A stretch of DNA of 64,000 nucleotides from Nitrosomonas cryotolerans ATCC 49181 (GCF_900143275.1 NZ_FSRO01000001.1:2126116-2190115); one strand, 5' to 3'; positions 18,151 to 28,747 are shown, counted from the first letter of the stretch. Program-made: numbers and translations. The notes: generated by a model from the sequence alone, not told the origin.

Positions 18151-18483
18151 TTGATTGATGATCTTTCAAAAAATTATATTATTTTGTTTATAATACTAGC
18201 CAGATTAGATTAAAACAAAATATAACAAATTTTCTCATTAACCCCCATTCCAAAAACAGCAATATCCTGACAGTAACAAGCGGTTATGACGAATAAATAA
18301 GCGCCGGCATGTTATTTTTTTTCGGGGAAAGTTAATAAACATGAAATACTCGGCAACTAAAAAGCCAGGCCATGCAATGTTATAAAGGTTAATAGCCTGG
18401 GCTATTTCGAGAACATTAAAATCTGTTCTATACCTTATTCAATACAAGGCCTGGCATTAATCCTGCTCTTTTTACTGCTTAAT
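18151..18483. other. Intergenic region selO-csp
   Basis: This 333-bp AT-rich stretch carries the upstream region of selO (minus strand) and the downstream region of the cold-shock gene (minus strand). TATAAT-like strings occur near 18175-18195. An imperfect GCCAGGC/GCCTGG pair near 18363-18405 might end the csp transcript. No coding sequence is supported. Confidence 0.4.
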
Positions 18484-18693
18484 TCAAGATTGAATAGATT
18501 GAATATTTGCAGCCTGCTTACCTTTAGGACCTATCGTTACTTCAAAAGAAACGCGTTGGTTTTCTTGTAATGTCTTAAATCCATTGGATTGGATTGCTGA
18601 AAAATGAGCAAATAAATCTTCGCCACCGCCATCGGGAGTGATAAAGCCAAAGCCCTTTGAGTCATTAAACCATTTTACGATACCAGTAGCCAT
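18484..18693 (-). CDS. Cold-shock family RNA chaperone
   Basis: A 69-residue CspA-like OB-fold protein that binds single-stranded RNA/DNA and melts RNA structure. RNP1 (KGFGFI, residues 13-18) and RNP2 (DLFAHF, about 26-31) are intact, and the start [14 protein letters not shown] is canonical. An AGGA ribosome site precedes the ATG. The long upstream gap (about 740 bp to the next gene) leaves room for the long 5' leader typical of csp mRNAs. Whether it is cold-induced or constitutive cannot be told. Confidence 0.96.
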   Translation of the reverse strand: MATGIVKWFNDSKGFGFITPDGGGEDLFAHFSAIQSNGFKTLQENQRVSFEVTIGPKGKQAANIQSIQS

Positions 18694-19431
18694 TACATTT
18701 CCTATATCCTAGTTAAAAAATTAGCCTAAGGAATTTAATTATCTTACAGATACTTAAAATCCTTAGGTCATAAGATATTATTATTTTGAGAAAATGAATA
18801 TAAGTAAACGGCTTAATTTAGACTAAGAATAATGCCTAGTCTGAATTAGGAATAAGGACTATAAAATAAAGCTTACACTTCCTTTTTAAATTATCAAAAT
18901 ACAACTTTATATTGAAACGTCAGCTCAAGGCTTACTTCAGGGGAGCGCTCTTAATTCCTTTATTTTACAGCTAGTTTTAACGCCACTTTTATTCTGCCTT
19001 GGTTTGTATTCATACCAGATCACTTCTATCTAAATCAATTGAGTTTCCTTTATTGTCTCCAATCGGAAACAATAAAAATATATATAAAACAATATACTAA
19101 TAGATATTAATAATTCTACACCCATAATTGACAACAATCTTCCTTCATTATTTATGGACCTTGCAGTCAATCGATTGATTTTAAATAGGAATTATTCATG
19201 GCATAAATCGTGCTTGTGATATGTAAGGTGACGAAAGTCTTTTAATGACTTGCCTTTAGCCGAATCATAAAAATAATTAATTTAACTGCAGCTTGGCTTA
19301 GTTTATGTCCGCATACTGCTCGGACGCATGTCAAAACGATCAGCGGTAGAGAAACACATGTTTTTACTTTCTTCATGTGGGATTTATTTAAATCCACCCA
19401 CCAAATTAATTAAATCGGAGTTTTATTACCT
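18694..19431. other. Long intergenic region between divergent csp and exoprotein genes
   Basis: About 740 bp with no supported gene. The left part should hold the csp leader and promoter (minus strand); the right part the exoprotein promoter. TTTATTGT and ACAATAAA form a short inverted repeat near 19050-19075. The sequence is AT-rich and otherwise featureless to me. Confidence 0.4.
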
Positions 19432-20700
19432 ATGTCTCAAGCCAGCACTTACGAACAATTAATGCTCGAGCTGATTAATGTTGAACGCACCAAAACTGGC
19501 GCTCAACCACTCGTCTTCAATGGAGATTTAAATGAATCATCCGAAAGCCATAGTAACTGGATGATATCGACCGATGTTTTTTCTCATACTGGCGCAGGAG
19601 GGTCCAGTCCGGGTGATCGCATGGATGCCGTCGGTTATGTTTTTACCGGCTCCTGGGCCTGGGCAGAAAATATTGCATGGATGAGCACCCGGGCACCCGA
19701 GGGCTTCCAAGATGAAGTGCAAACACTACACGATATGTTGATGAATTCAGCAGGTCATCGTGCGAGCTTATTAAATGATGCCTATCGAGAGGTCGGAATT
19801 GGTTTTGAAACAGGTCAGTTCAACCGCTCCGAAAGTGCGTTCGTGACACAGAATTTTGCTCGTACGGCATCTGACTCATTCTTGACGGGTGTTGCTTTTA
19901 AGGATGAAGATGGCGACAAACGTTATGATATCGGGGAAGAATTGGGCCATCTCACGATCAGTGCCAAAAATAATATGACCGGTGCAATCGAAATAACAAC
20001 AACAAATTTAGCGGGCGGCTATGCGCTAGAGCTCGTTGCGGGTAACTATACGGTTAGTTTTTCCGGAAACGAAATTATTACAACAGATCTACAGGTCGGT
20101 ATCGGCAATAAGAATGTAAAATTAGATCTTATCGACCCGATTATCCGTAACGATGAATCCATACCAGCTCCACAACCGACATCCCCGTCAAATCCGGAAC
20201 CGCATTTTAATATGATTACCGGTACATCTAGATCGGATGTCCTCCGCGGAGCTGCCAACAACGATGAAATTCAGGGTCTGGGTGGTAGGGATAGGCTATA
20301 TGGTAGCAGTGGCAATGACCGCCTTGATGGCGGTGAAGGTAATGATCGGCTATGGGGTGGTGAGGGCGCAGATATTTTGACCGGCGGATCGGGAGGTGAC
20401 GTTTTTATATTGGATACGCCTTTTATCGGTGCGGTAGACACAATCACCGATTTCTCTCCGATCAGCGATACGATCCTTCTGGAAAACACCCTCTTCACTG
20501 GTCTGCATACAGGCGGATTGCATGCTTCAAATTTTCATACAGGTGCTGAAGCACACGATAATTCAGATCGGATAATATATCATGCAGAAACTGGCGCACT
20601 TTACTTTGATATTGATGCGGCAGGTGGTGCAGAGGCACAACAATTTGCTCAGTTAACGCCAGGACTTATACTCACCAGCGCGGATTTCTACATTATCTAA
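19432..20700 (+). CDS. Secreted CAP-domain / SdrD-B-like / RTX exoprotein
   Basis: A 422-residue protein without a signal peptide. Residues 5-145 form a CAP (SCP/PR1) domain, with SHSNWMISTDVFSHTG, NIAWMS and GHRASLLNDAYREVGIGF. Residues about 150-220 look like an SdrD-B/Cna-B-type beta domain (GVAFKDEDGDKRYDIGEEL, LAGGYALELVAGNYTV). Residues about 262-320 hold RTX nonapeptide repeats of the GGxGxDxL type (GNDRLDGGEGNDRLWGGEG, ADILTGGSGGD) that bind calcium. The C-terminal 100 residues resemble the type I secretion tail of RTX proteins (ITDFSPISDTILLENTLF). It is probably exported by a type I system not in this window. Bacterial CAP proteins are proposed proteases or lipid binders. A GGAG ribosome site supports the start. 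Confidence 0.88.
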   Translation: MSQASTYEQLMLELINVERTKTGAQPLVFNGDLNESSESHSNWMISTDVFSHTGAGGSSPGDRMDAVGYVFTGSWAWAENIAWMSTRAPEGFQDEVQTLHDMLMNSAGHRASLLNDAYREVGIGFETGQFNRSESAFVTQNFARTASDSFLTGVAFKDEDGDKRYDIGEELGHLTISAKNNMTGAIEITTTNLAGGYALELVAGNYTVSFSGNEIITTDLQVGIGNKNVKLDLIDPIIRNDESIPAPQPTSPSNPEPHFNMITGTSRSDVLRGAANNDEIQGLGGRDRLYGSSGNDRLDGGEGNDRLWGGEGADILTGGSGGDVFILDTPFIGAVDTITDFSPISDTILLENTLFTGLHTGGLHASNFHTGAEAHDNSDRIIYHAETGALYFDIDAAGGAEAQQFAQLTPGLILTSADFYII

Positions 20701-21246
20701 AATACAATCCTCGTAGGGAGTTGTGCCATATCGATTGTGCAATTCCCTGCTCTGTTTCTCTTAATATCGTAAGGTTGTAAATCGAATTTATCATATGCTG
20801 CCATTTAATTTTCTATAACCAATCAAAATAAATAGGATTAATATGAAAGAAGAGGCTATTCTAATTTGATATGTTTAGCTATCTATTTTTTACGAGGTAA
20901 AATTTTTTGAAGATTGAAGAATATTTGATACACGCGGATGATGATGTGTCATGATTGCTCAGAATAAAGAAGATTAAAGAAAGATGGTTGAGCTTGGCTG
21001 CGTGGTAGTCCCCCTGCTGACACATCTGTAATCTCAGGTGCGGGTCTTAGTTTTAGCGTATCTAAGGCCTACATGGTGGCGCAATCACAACCTATAAAGA
21101 TGAATGCTTTTCTGATAAAAGACACGAAGTACTCTGAATGAACAGAACCCTCTAAAATAGAAGAAGTATTAATAATAACATCAGCATATTTCCCATTATT
21201 AACTGAAATAAAGTTAGAAAGAGAAAAATGTAAAAAAGGAGTTATT
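20701..21246. other. Intergenic region after the RTX exoprotein
   Basis: This 546-bp stretch holds a likely hairpin at 20715-20748 (separate entry). A roughly 45-codon open frame near 20998-21141 on the plus strand has no ribosome site or recognised domain. No gene is claimed. Confidence 0.4.
20715..20748 (+). terminator. Hairpin downstream of the RTX exoprotein gene
   Basis: The arms AGGGAGTTG and CAATTCCCT pair with one G-U wobble around a 16-base loop, 15 bp after the stop codon. The following bases are only moderately T-rich (CTCTGTTTCTCTT), so termination strength is uncertain. Confidence 0.45.
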
Positions 21247-21681
21247 ATGGAAAAAAGAAACAGATTAAAGACAAAAATGATCCTGATTTCGATCGTAGTT
21301 TGCTTTCAAATAGCTGCATGTGCGGGTCCAAGACCGGTTCTTTATCCTAATACTTATCTCAATAAAGTTGGGCAAAACCAGGCTAACCAGGATATCACCG
21401 AATGTCAGAGAATAGCAGAGAACTATGTATCTTCCTCCAATGTGGGTAAAAATATCGCAAAAAACACAGCAGCAGGTGCTGGAGTTGGTGCAGCCAGTGG
21501 TGCCGTTGCGGGAGCGATCAGAGGATCTGCCGGCAGTGGTGCAGCTGTTGGAGCAGCTGCCGGAGCGACCGCAGGACTGCTTCATGGGCTGTTTCGAAAC
21601 AATCAATCCAACCCTGCCTATAAAAATTTTGTCGGTCGTTGTCTTCGAGACCGAGGTTATGAATTAACCGGTTGGAACTGA
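21247..21681 (+). CDS. Glycine-zipper lipoprotein
   Basis: A 144-residue predicted lipoprotein. A basic start (MEKRNRLKTK) precedes a hydrophobic stretch ending in the lipobox IAAC-A near Cys25, so it is anchored in an envelope membrane. Residues about 75-117 form a glycine zipper (GAGVGAASGAVAGAIRGSAG and following), a motif that packs as paired membrane helices in outer-membrane-associated proteins. Paired Cys residues in TECQR and GRCLRDRGY may form a disulphide. AGGAG 6 bases before ATG is a strong ribosome site. The role is unknown; neighbours give no clue. Confidence 0.75.
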   Translation: MEKRNRLKTKMILISIVVCFQIAACAGPRPVLYPNTYLNKVGQNQANQDITECQRIAENYVSSSNVGKNIAKNTAAGAGVGAASGAVAGAIRGSAGSGAAVGAAAGATAGLLHGLFRNNQSNPAYKNFVGRCLRDRGYELTGWN

Positions 21682-21918
21682 GATTAGCCTAACAAACGCT
21701 ATGGATGATTATTAAGTTAATCTTTTGCTATTTATTATTCACGATAGCTAATATGAATCAGCAGAGAGGAGGAGCATAATTACCTGCTGTGATATATCGC
21801 ATCATATAATCACTATACAGTTATTGATTGAAGGAGCTAGAGCTCGGTAATACAGAAACATACATTAAAAGTAGTCAGACTATCTCATTGTATAACTAAA
21901 CAATAGGCCTTTTATAAA

Positions 21919-22914
21919 ATGAAAGTAGCCATTTATAGTTTTCACCAGTTTGAAAAACCTTTTTTAGAAAAAGCGAACGCAGGCAAGCATGAGCTACATT
22001 TTTTTGATGTTCGGCTTTCTGTGCAAACCATAGTGCTCTGTGTCGGATTTGATGCTGTTAGTTTATTCGTAAACGATGATGCTTCTGCCCCTGTACTTAA
22101 AAGCTTACATCAGCAGGGAATCCGTTTCATTACCCTTCGTTCCACCGGATTTAATAATGTGGATGTTAAAGAAGCGAATCAGCTTGGATTTCGTGTAACA
22201 AGGGTCCCCGCGTATTCTCCCTATGCAGTGGCAGAGCATGCAGTTGCCTTAATGCTTGCTCTAAACAGACGGCTGATAAGAGCACATGGGCGGATCATGG
22301 ATCTGAACTTTTCTCTGAATGGACTAACCGGCTTTGACATGAATGGGAAAACAGTGGGTATTATTGGCACCGGAAAAATTGGATCAGTATTGGTCCGCAT
22401 ACTGCATGGTTTTGGTTGTCGATTACTAGCTTATGATAAGAATGAGAACGAGGAATTGAAACAAAAATTCAAGGTTGAATATACCGATTTTTTCTCGCTG
22501 TGTAGTCGATCAGAAATTATCTCGCTACATATTCCGCTTATGGATGAAACAAAATATATTATTAATAAATCTTGTATTGACGTCATGAAAAAGGGAGTAA
22601 TGCTAATCAATACCGGCCGTGGTGCATTGGTGCATACGCATGATGTCATCACTGCTTTAAAAAAAGGTCAGATAGGATATTTTGGTATGGATGTCTATGA
22701 GGAAGAAGAAGGACTGTTTTTTGAAGATCATTCTGAAGATATTCTTCTGGATGATACCATTGCTCGTTTAATGACTTTTCAGAATGTGCTCATCACAAGC
22801 CATCAAGCTTTTCTCACAGAAACAGCATTAAATAATATTATGACAACGACTATTCAGAATTTGGATTGTTTTGAAAATATGACTGCCTGTGAAAATGAAA
22901 TCAGCGAAAAGTAA
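21919..22914 (+). CDS. ldhA: D-lactate dehydrogenase (NAD-dependent, D-2-hydroxyacid family)
   Basis: Reduces pyruvate to D-lactate with NADH in fermentative or redox-balancing metabolism. The 331-residue protein has the Rossmann motif GIIGTGKIGS (about 149-158) and the active-site Arg in NTGRGALV (about 235), Glu in DVYEEEEG (about 264) and His in SHQAFLT (about 296). The STGFNNVDV and double-Glu signatures match fermentative D-LDH rather than glycerate enzymes. A family A miniature element lies 32 bp after the stop. No strong ribosome site is visible. Confidence 0.9.
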   Translation: MKVAIYSFHQFEKPFLEKANAGKHELHFFDVRLSVQTIVLCVGFDAVSLFVNDDASAPVLKSLHQQGIRFITLRSTGFNNVDVKEANQLGFRVTRVPAYSPYAVAEHAVALMLALNRRLIRAHGRIMDLNFSLNGLTGFDMNGKTVGIIGTGKIGSVLVRILHGFGCRLLAYDKNENEELKQKFKVEYTDFFSLCSRSEIISLHIPLMDETKYIINKSCIDVMKKGVMLINTGRGALVHTHDVITALKKGQIGYFGMDVYEEEEGLFFEDHSEDILLDDTIARLMTFQNVLITSHQAFLTETALNNIMTTTIQNLDCFENMTACENEISEK

Positions 22915-22946
22915 TCCTTTGATCATAGGATTCAGTTGTATTAACA

Positions 22947-23035
22947 GAGATCTTTGCAAAACCCCAGTAGTTGAAAAATTAACCCCTTACAATTAATAGT
23001 CAAAAACCTCTAGTAAGGGCTTTTGCAAAAGTCTC
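22947..23035 (+). mobile_element. Miniature inverted-repeat element, family A, copy 2
   Basis: An 89-bp copy starting GAGATCTTTGCAAAA and ending TTTTGCAAAAGTCTC, with the family core AGTAGTTGAAAAATTAA. It lies between convergent ldhA and fumC. It adjoins a TnpB scrap at 23047-23142. Confidence 0.85.
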
Positions 23036-23046
23036 ATCAGATTTGA

Positions 23047-23142
23047 CTATAGCTCCTGTTCAATCTTGCGCTCGGTCTGAATGCTGGTGTACCACTTGCC
23101 AGCAACACAGAATACGGTGATGTTTTTGATTGCGCCTTCCAG
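23047..23142 (-). pseudogene. TnpB (IS200/IS605 OrfB) fragment directly after fumC
   Basis: Immediately downstream of the fumC stop codon, in the same direction, 31 codons read GAIKNITVF-CVAGKWYTSIQTERKIE and then stop. This matches the beta-barrel stretch of TnpB proteins just before the first RuvC motif (compare the segment with VSKDSAGRCHVSM in the intact TnpB at 50432-51565). No start, RuvC residues or zinc finger remain. The fragment begins exactly at the fumC stop. Confidence 0.6.
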
Positions 23143-24528
23143 CTACTTTCCCACCATTTCTTCCGGCCTCACCCATTTGTCAAATTGTTCTATAGTGACA
23201 TAACCGGTAGCAATTGCCGCTGCTCTCAAAGTTATATTCTCACGATGTGCCTTCTTAGCAATCTCAGCAGATTTATCATAACCAATATGTGGATTAAGTG
23301 CTGTGACCAGCATAAGAGAATTGTGCATCAACGTATCGATACGCTCAGCATTAGCAGTAATACCGGTTGCACAATTATTATTAAAGCTTGTTATACCATC
23401 AGCTAACAGCCGTACACTTTGAAGATAATTATGAATAATCAGTGGCTTCATGACATTTAATTCAAAATTACCCATGGCGCCGCCCATATTAATGGCAACA
23501 TCATTACCCATGACTTGACAGCAAAGCATCGTTACCGCCTCAGATTGGGTTGGATTAACTTTACCAGGCATGATGGAACTGCCAGGTTCATTTTCTGGTA
23601 TTCTCAGTTCACCAATACCACAACGCGGTCCGGAAGCTAACCAACGGATGTCATTGGTAATTTTCATTAATGATGCAGCTAATGTTTTTAATGCACCATG
23701 AGCATGCACTAGAGCATCATTCGCTGCTAAAGCCTCAAATTTATTCGGTGCCGTTATAAAGGGTAATCCCGTTAGTTTAGCCAGTTCTGCTGCTACCCGC
23801 TCAGCGAAATCGGGGTGCGCATTCAGACCGGTCCCAACAGCTGTCCCTCCCAATGCCAGTTCATATAAATGGGACAGAGATGCTTCAATATGTTGCAAGC
23901 CGTGATCAAGTTGTGATACATAACCTGAGAATTCTTGTCCCAATGTGAGTGGTGTAGCATCCTGTAAATGGGTACGGCCAATTTTAACGATGCTGCAAAA
24001 AGCAGCGGCCTTGTCAGCCAATGTCTGACGCAGAAGGTCAATGGCCGGTATTAGCTGATGCCTGACGGTATGAATGGCCGCTACATGCATGGCAGTGGGA
24101 AATACGTCGTTGGATGATTGGCCCTTATTAACGTCATCATTAGGATGAACCTTACGCGCTACACCACGTTCTCCTCCGAGTAATTCTGAAGCACGGTTTG
24201 CCAATACCTCATTCATATTCATGTTAGTTTGCGTTCCAGAGCCCGTTTGCCAAACGACCAGTGGGAACTCTTTTTCATGATGACCTGCTATCACTTCATC
24301 GGCGGCACGAATAATTGCGGTTGCAATTGTTTCATCGAGCAAACCTAAATCATGATTAACACGGGCTGCAGCTCGTTTTACTAATGCCAATGCACGCTGC
24401 AATGCAGGTGGCATCGACTCATTAGATATTCTGAAATTTTGTAGAGAGCGTTGTGTTTGTGCACCCCACAACACATTACTGGGAACCTGTATAGCACCCA
24501 TGGCATCACGTTCTTCACGATAACTCAT
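23143..24528 (-). CDS. fumC: Class II fumarate hydratase
   Basis: The oxygen-stable TCA enzyme interconverting fumarate and malate. The 461-residue protein has the superfamily signature [12 protein letters not shown] (about 316-327), the catalytic Ser loop included, and the N-terminal [12 protein letters not shown] and [11 protein letters not shown] segments. It belongs to the tetrameric, iron-free class. It ends directly against a TnpB fragment, which may have removed the native 3' flank. Confidence 0.97.
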   Translation of the reverse strand: MSYREERDAMGAIQVPSNVLWGAQTQRSLQNFRISNESMPPALQRALALVKRAAARVNHDLGLLDETIATAIIRAADEVIAGHHEKEFPLVVWQTGSGTQTNMNMNEVLANRASELLGGERGVARKVHPNDDVNKGQSSNDVFPTAMHVAAIHTVRHQLIPAIDLLRQTLADKAAAFCSIVKIGRTHLQDATPLTLGQEFSGYVSQLDHGLQHIEASLSHLYELALGGTAVGTGLNAHPDFAERVAAELAKLTGLPFITAPNKFEALAANDALVHAHGALKTLAASLMKITNDIRWLASGPRCGIGELRIPENEPGSSIMPGKVNPTQSEAVTMLCCQVMGNDVAINMGGAMGNFELNVMKPLIIHNYLQSVRLLADGITSFNNNCATGITANAERIDTLMHNSLMLVTALNPHIGYDKSAEIAKKAHRENITLRAAAIATGYVTIEQFDKWVRPEEMVGK

Positions 24529-24648
24529 AAAAGACTCTCAATCTCCTGTCGGATTATAATGGCATGCTATATTATAAATTTTTCTGCCTACCTTAAATAA
24601 AGATAAGCAAAACAAATCCAGCCGCTACACATTGAATGCCCCATAACG

Positions 24649-25848
24649 CTAATCCCAACTGAGTGCGCCACCTGTCTGGTATTCAGTTACCCGAGTTTCA
24701 AAGAAATTTTTCTCTTTTTTCAGATCAATCATTTCAGACATCCACGGAAATGGATTGCCGGCATCCGGGTAAAGAATATCCAATCCGATTTGCTGGCATC
24801 GACGATTGGCGATAAACCGCAGGTATTCCTTGAACATGGGTGCATTCATTCCAAGCACACCACGTGGCATAGTATCTTCGGCATAGCGGTATTCCAGCGT
24901 GACTGCCTTATGCATCAGTTCACTAATTTCATCACGGAATGCCTTGGTCCAGAGGTGTGGGTTCTCCATTTTAATTTGATTGATCACATCAATGCCAAAA
25001 TTACAGTGCATTGATTCATCCCGTAGAATATATTGATATTGTTCAGCTGATCCGGTCATTTTATTTTGTCTGCCTAAAGCCAGAATTTGCGTGAACCCCA
25101 CATAAAAAAACAAACCTTCCATGATGCAGGCAAATACAATAAGACTTCTCAATAATTGCTGATCGGTTTCTGGCGTCCCTGTTTTAAAATGTGGATTTGT
25201 CAGGGTATCAATAAATGGAATCAGAAATTCATCCTTATCACGAATAGATACAATTTCATGATAAGCATTGAAGGTCTCACCCTCATCTAACCCCAGCGAC
25301 TCAACAATGTATTGATAAGCATGTGTATGGATCGCTTCTTCAAATGCCTGCCGTAAGAGGTATTGGCGACACTCGGGATTAGTGATATGCCGATAGGTGC
25401 CCAATACGATATTATTTGCAGCAAGCGAGTCGGCGGTTACAAAAAAGCCCAAATTACGCTTAACCAGCCGGCGCTCATCTTCAGTCAACCCATTGGGATC
25501 TTTCCAAAGCGCAATATCGCGACTCATATTAATTTCCTGCGGCATCCAGTGATTGGCACAAGCGGACAAATATTTTTCCCAAGCCCATTTATATTTAAAA
25601 GGCACCAACTGGTTCACATCTGCGCTACAGTTAATAATCCGCTTATCTTCAACAGAAATACGACGATTGGTAGCATCATCCATATGTTCCTTATCTATTT
25701 CGCTACCGACAGCATCAACATTTTTATTGTTTTCTATGTTGTTTGCGACAGACAAAGGCTGTTTATTTTCCTCTTTGTCCCCTCGATTTAATATGCCATT
25801 TTGCAACGACTTATCTGATTGCACGGATTCATTCTCAAATATCAGCAT
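24649..25848 (-). CDS. nrdB: Ribonucleotide reductase class Ia, beta subunit
   Basis: Houses the di-iron/tyrosyl radical needed for deoxynucleotide synthesis. The core has the metal ligands in order: an Asp in [18 protein letters not shown] (Glu, His and the radical Tyr), an internal Glu in [12 protein letters not shown], and [10 protein letters not shown] (Glu, His). The radical Tyr is present, so this is not the class Ic type. An N-terminal extension of about 75 Asn/Asp-rich residues precedes the conserved part. A GAGG site 8 bases before ATG supports the full length. It is 55 bp downstream of nrdA as an operon. Confidence 0.95.
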   Translation of the reverse strand: MLIFENESVQSDKSLQNGILNRGDKEENKQPLSVANNIENNKNVDAVGSEIDKEHMDDATNRRISVEDKRIINCSADVNQLVPFKYKWAWEKYLSACANHWMPQEINMSRDIALWKDPNGLTEDERRLVKRNLGFFVTADSLAANNIVLGTYRHITNPECRQYLLRQAFEEAIHTHAYQYIVESLGLDEGETFNAYHEIVSIRDKDEFLIPFIDTLTNPHFKTGTPETDQQLLRSLIVFACIMEGLFFYVGFTQILALGRQNKMTGSAEQYQYILRDESMHCNFGIDVINQIKMENPHLWTKAFRDEISELMHKAVTLEYRYAEDTMPRGVLGMNAPMFKEYLRFIANRRCQQIGLDILYPDAGNPFPWMSEMIDLKKEKNFFETRVTEYQTGGALSWD

Positions 25849-25903
25849 TATTTATTCCTCTGGATTCTTAAATTTAAAAAATTCACAACTATCAATAATT
25901 AAA

Positions 25904-28747
25904 TTACTGACAGGATTCACATTCAGTATCATCAATGGCACAATATTTAACTGGTGGGGCTGTTAAGGCAGCATCGACGGGCACTGCATTCAAAGAGCCT
26001 TTTTGAACGGTGGATTTTTCTGCTCCAGTCGCCCCCATTGAGCGTAAATAGTAAGTTGTTTTTAAGCCACGTAACCAGGCCAACTTATAAGTTTCATCCA
26101 GTTTCTGACCGGATACCCCAGCCATATAGATATTGAGTGATTGTGATTGATCAATCCATTTCTGCCGCCGCGCAGCTGCTTCAATCAGCCAGCGTGGATC
26201 CATCTCGAATGCGGTGGCATATCGTGCGCGCAGATCAGCTGGTATCCGGTCAATCTGGCTGATGGCTCCATCAAAATACTTAAGATCGGCGATCATGACT
26301 TCATCCCATAAATTGAGTTTCTTTAAATCATTTACCAGGAATTTATTTGTAATCGTGAATTCACCTGATAAGTTGGACTTGACATAAAGATTCTGATAAG
26401 TCGGCTCAATACTGGCCGAGACACCGACGATATTCGAAATGGTTGCTGTTGGCGCAATAGCCAGACAATTTGAATTACGCATTCCATGCTGTTTAATACG
26501 TGCCCGTAATGCATCCCAATCCAAGGTGGTAGAAATATCGGCCTCAACAAACCCTCCCCGTTCTTCGCGCAGCAACGCCAGTGTGTCTTGAGGCAAGATA
26601 TCACGATCCCACAAGCTGCCACGATAAGAAGTGTAATAGCCCCGTTCTTCAGCCAAGGTAGTTGAGGCCCAGTACGCATGATAGGCAACCGTTTCCATTG
26701 AGCGATCTGCAAATTCTACTGCCTCGGTAGATGCATAGGGAATACCCAGTTTATGCAGGCAATCCTGAAATCCCATAATGCCTAATCCAACCGGTCGATG
26801 TTTAAGATTAGCGTTGCGTGCTTTAGCTACAGCATAGAAATTAATATCAATAACATTGTCCAGCATGCGCATCGCAGTGCTGACCGTACGCTTCAGTTTA
26901 TCGGTATCTAGTTTTCCTTCATTAAGATGAGCAATCAGGTTGACCGATCCCAAATTACATACGGCAATTTCTTTTTCATTCGTATTGAGCGTAATTTCGG
27001 TACAAAGGTTGGAACTGTGTACCACTCCCACATGGTTTTGAGGCGAGCGAATATTACATGGATCCTTAAAGGTAATCCACGGATGCCCTGTTTCAAATAA
27101 CATACTGAGCATTTTGCGCCATAATTGTTGAGCAGGAATTTTTTTGTAAAGCGCAATTTCTCCCCGGGCTGCTTTAGCTTCATAAGCAACATAAGCCTGC
27201 TCAAAGGCTTTTCCAAATTTTTCATGGAGGTCAGGTACATCCGAAGGTGAGAATAACGTCCATTCTCCTTCTTCCATGACTCGTTTCATGAGCAGGTCAG
27301 GCACCCATGTCGCTGAATTCATATCGTGTGTACGGCGACGATCATCACCAGTATTTTTTCGTAGCTCCAGAAATTCTTCTATATCCAGATGCCAGGATTC
27401 CAAGTAAGCACAAACAGCTCCTTTGCGCTTACCACCCTGATTGACCGCCACCGCAGTATCTGACACAACCTTAAGAAAAGGAACAACGCCTTGCGATTTC
27501 CCATTCGTACCCTTGATACGTGAGCCCATTGCTCGCACTGCTGTCCAATCATTACCCAATCCACCTGCATATTTTGCCAGCAATGCATTTTCTTTAATGG
27601 CTTCATAAATGCCGTCCAGATTATCAGGTACGGTTGTCAGATAACATGAAGATAATTGTGACCGGCAAGTGCCCGAATTAAACAACGTCGGTGTAGAACT
27701 CATAAAATCAAAGCTGGATAACACATGATAAAATTCGATTGCACGTGCTTCACGATCAATTTCATTCAGGGCCAATCCCATTGCTACGCGCATGAAAAAT
27801 ACCTGCGGTAACTCAATACGCTTCTCTTTCACATGTAAGAAATAGCGATCATATAAAGTTTGCAAACCAAGATAATCAAACTGCATATCACGATCGGCTA
27901 CCAGAGTTTCTGCTAAACGAGATAAATCAAACTGGGCAAGTCGTTCATCCAACAATCCTGCTTCGATGCCATGCTTGATAAAGCAAGGAAAATATTCCTT
28001 GTAGCGAGAAGCCATTTCATTCTCCACGACTTCCTCTCCGAGCACCTCAAGACAAATTGTATGTAACAATAAACGAGCTGTAACAAAGCTATAAGCAGGA
28101 TCTTTCTCTATCAAAACCCGCGCAGACAGAATCGCAGATTTTCTGACTTCTTCCAGGGGAACTCCATCATACAAATCCTTCAAGGTAGCTTTAAGAATCA
28201 GCATATGATCTACAGTACCATTCAATCCAGCGCACGAAGATTCAATCAGAGTCGATAGTCTGGCTATGTCTAATGGAATTAGATGCCCATTTTCCAGAAC
28301 ATGCAATACATCCGCGGGTGCTTCTGCCACAATCTTTTCTTTCAGCCTGGCGCGTTCACGCGCACGTTCCTCACGATAGAGAACATAAGCGCGCGCCACA
28401 TCATGTTCGCCTGACCGCATAAGCGCCAGCTCTACCTGATCTTGAATGTCTTCGATATGAAATGTGCCACTTTCGGGTTGACGGCGTAATAAAGCATTGA
28501 CTACATCATTCGTCAAGCGCGCTACAACTTCGCGTACTCTGGCTGATGCCGCGCCCTGTCCGCCTCCTACAGCAATGAAAGCCTTAGTCAGCGCAACAGA
28601 AATTTTACCTGGCTCAAAAGCAACGACTGCACCATTACGACGAATAATCTTATACTGAGAATAACGCGAATCTCGAATTGGCGAGATTGAAGGCGTTTCA
28701 TTCTCCGAGACTAATTTAAGATTTGTGTCGTCCTTTGCAAGCTGCAT
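25904..28747 (-). CDS. nrdA: Ribonucleotide reductase class Ia, alpha subunit
   Basis: The catalytic subunit that reduces all four ribonucleoside diphosphates. From the chosen ATG (preceded by GAGAGG) it is 947 residues. An N-terminal ATP-cone (about 30-125, beginning YKIIRRNGAVVAFEPGKI) gives allosteric activity control. The barrel shows the conserved NLCTEI and GMRNSNCLAIAPTATISNI with active-site cysteines, and the C-terminus ends CESCQ, the redox-shuttling pair. A start 15 codons upstream is possible but lacks a ribosome site. It is co-transcribed with nrdB. The upstream region has two NrdR-box-like sites. Confidence 0.96.
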   Translation of the reverse strand: MQLAKDDTNLKLVSENETPSISPIRDSRYSQYKIIRRNGAVVAFEPGKISVALTKAFIAVGGGQGAASARVREVVARLTNDVVNALLRRQPESGTFHIEDIQDQVELALMRSGEHDVARAYVLYREERARERARLKEKIVAEAPADVLHVLENGHLIPLDIARLSTLIESSCAGLNGTVDHMLILKATLKDLYDGVPLEEVRKSAILSARVLIEKDPAYSFVTARLLLHTICLEVLGEEVVENEMASRYKEYFPCFIKHGIEAGLLDERLAQFDLSRLAETLVADRDMQFDYLGLQTLYDRYFLHVKEKRIELPQVFFMRVAMGLALNEIDREARAIEFYHVLSSFDFMSSTPTLFNSGTCRSQLSSCYLTTVPDNLDGIYEAIKENALLAKYAGGLGNDWTAVRAMGSRIKGTNGKSQGVVPFLKVVSDTAVAVNQGGKRKGAVCAYLESWHLDIEEFLELRKNTGDDRRRTHDMNSATWVPDLLMKRVMEEGEWTLFSPSDVPDLHEKFGKAFEQAYVAYEAKAARGEIALYKKIPAQQLWRKMLSMLFETGHPWITFKDPCNIRSPQNHVGVVHSSNLCTEITLNTNEKEIAVCNLGSVNLIAHLNEGKLDTDKLKRTVSTAMRMLDNVIDINFYAVAKARNANLKHRPVGLGIMGFQDCLHKLGIPYASTEAVEFADRSMETVAYHAYWASTTLAEERGYYTSYRGSLWDRDILPQDTLALLREERGGFVEADISTTLDWDALRARIKQHGMRNSNCLAIAPTATISNIVGVSASIEPTYQNLYVKSNLSGEFTITNKFLVNDLKKLNLWDEVMIADLKYFDGAISQIDRIPADLRARYATAFEMDPRWLIEAAARRQKWIDQSQSLNIYMAGVSGQKLDETYKLAWLRGLKTTYYLRSMGATGAEKSTVQKGSLNAVPVDAALTAPPVKYCAIDDTECESCQ

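Noticed and set aside
20998..21141. A roughly 45-codon plus-strand frame before the glycine-zipper lipoprotein gene
   Set aside because: It lacks a start codon with ribosome site and any recognisable motif.
24649..25848. Class Ic or otherwise tyrosine-less NrdB
   Set aside because: The radical tyrosine position reads EEAIHTHAY, with Tyr present in the usual spacing after the His ligand.
25363..25966. Long plus-strand frames opposite nrdB
   Set aside because: They lie inside the conserved nrdB reading frame, show no start signal and no family resemblance.
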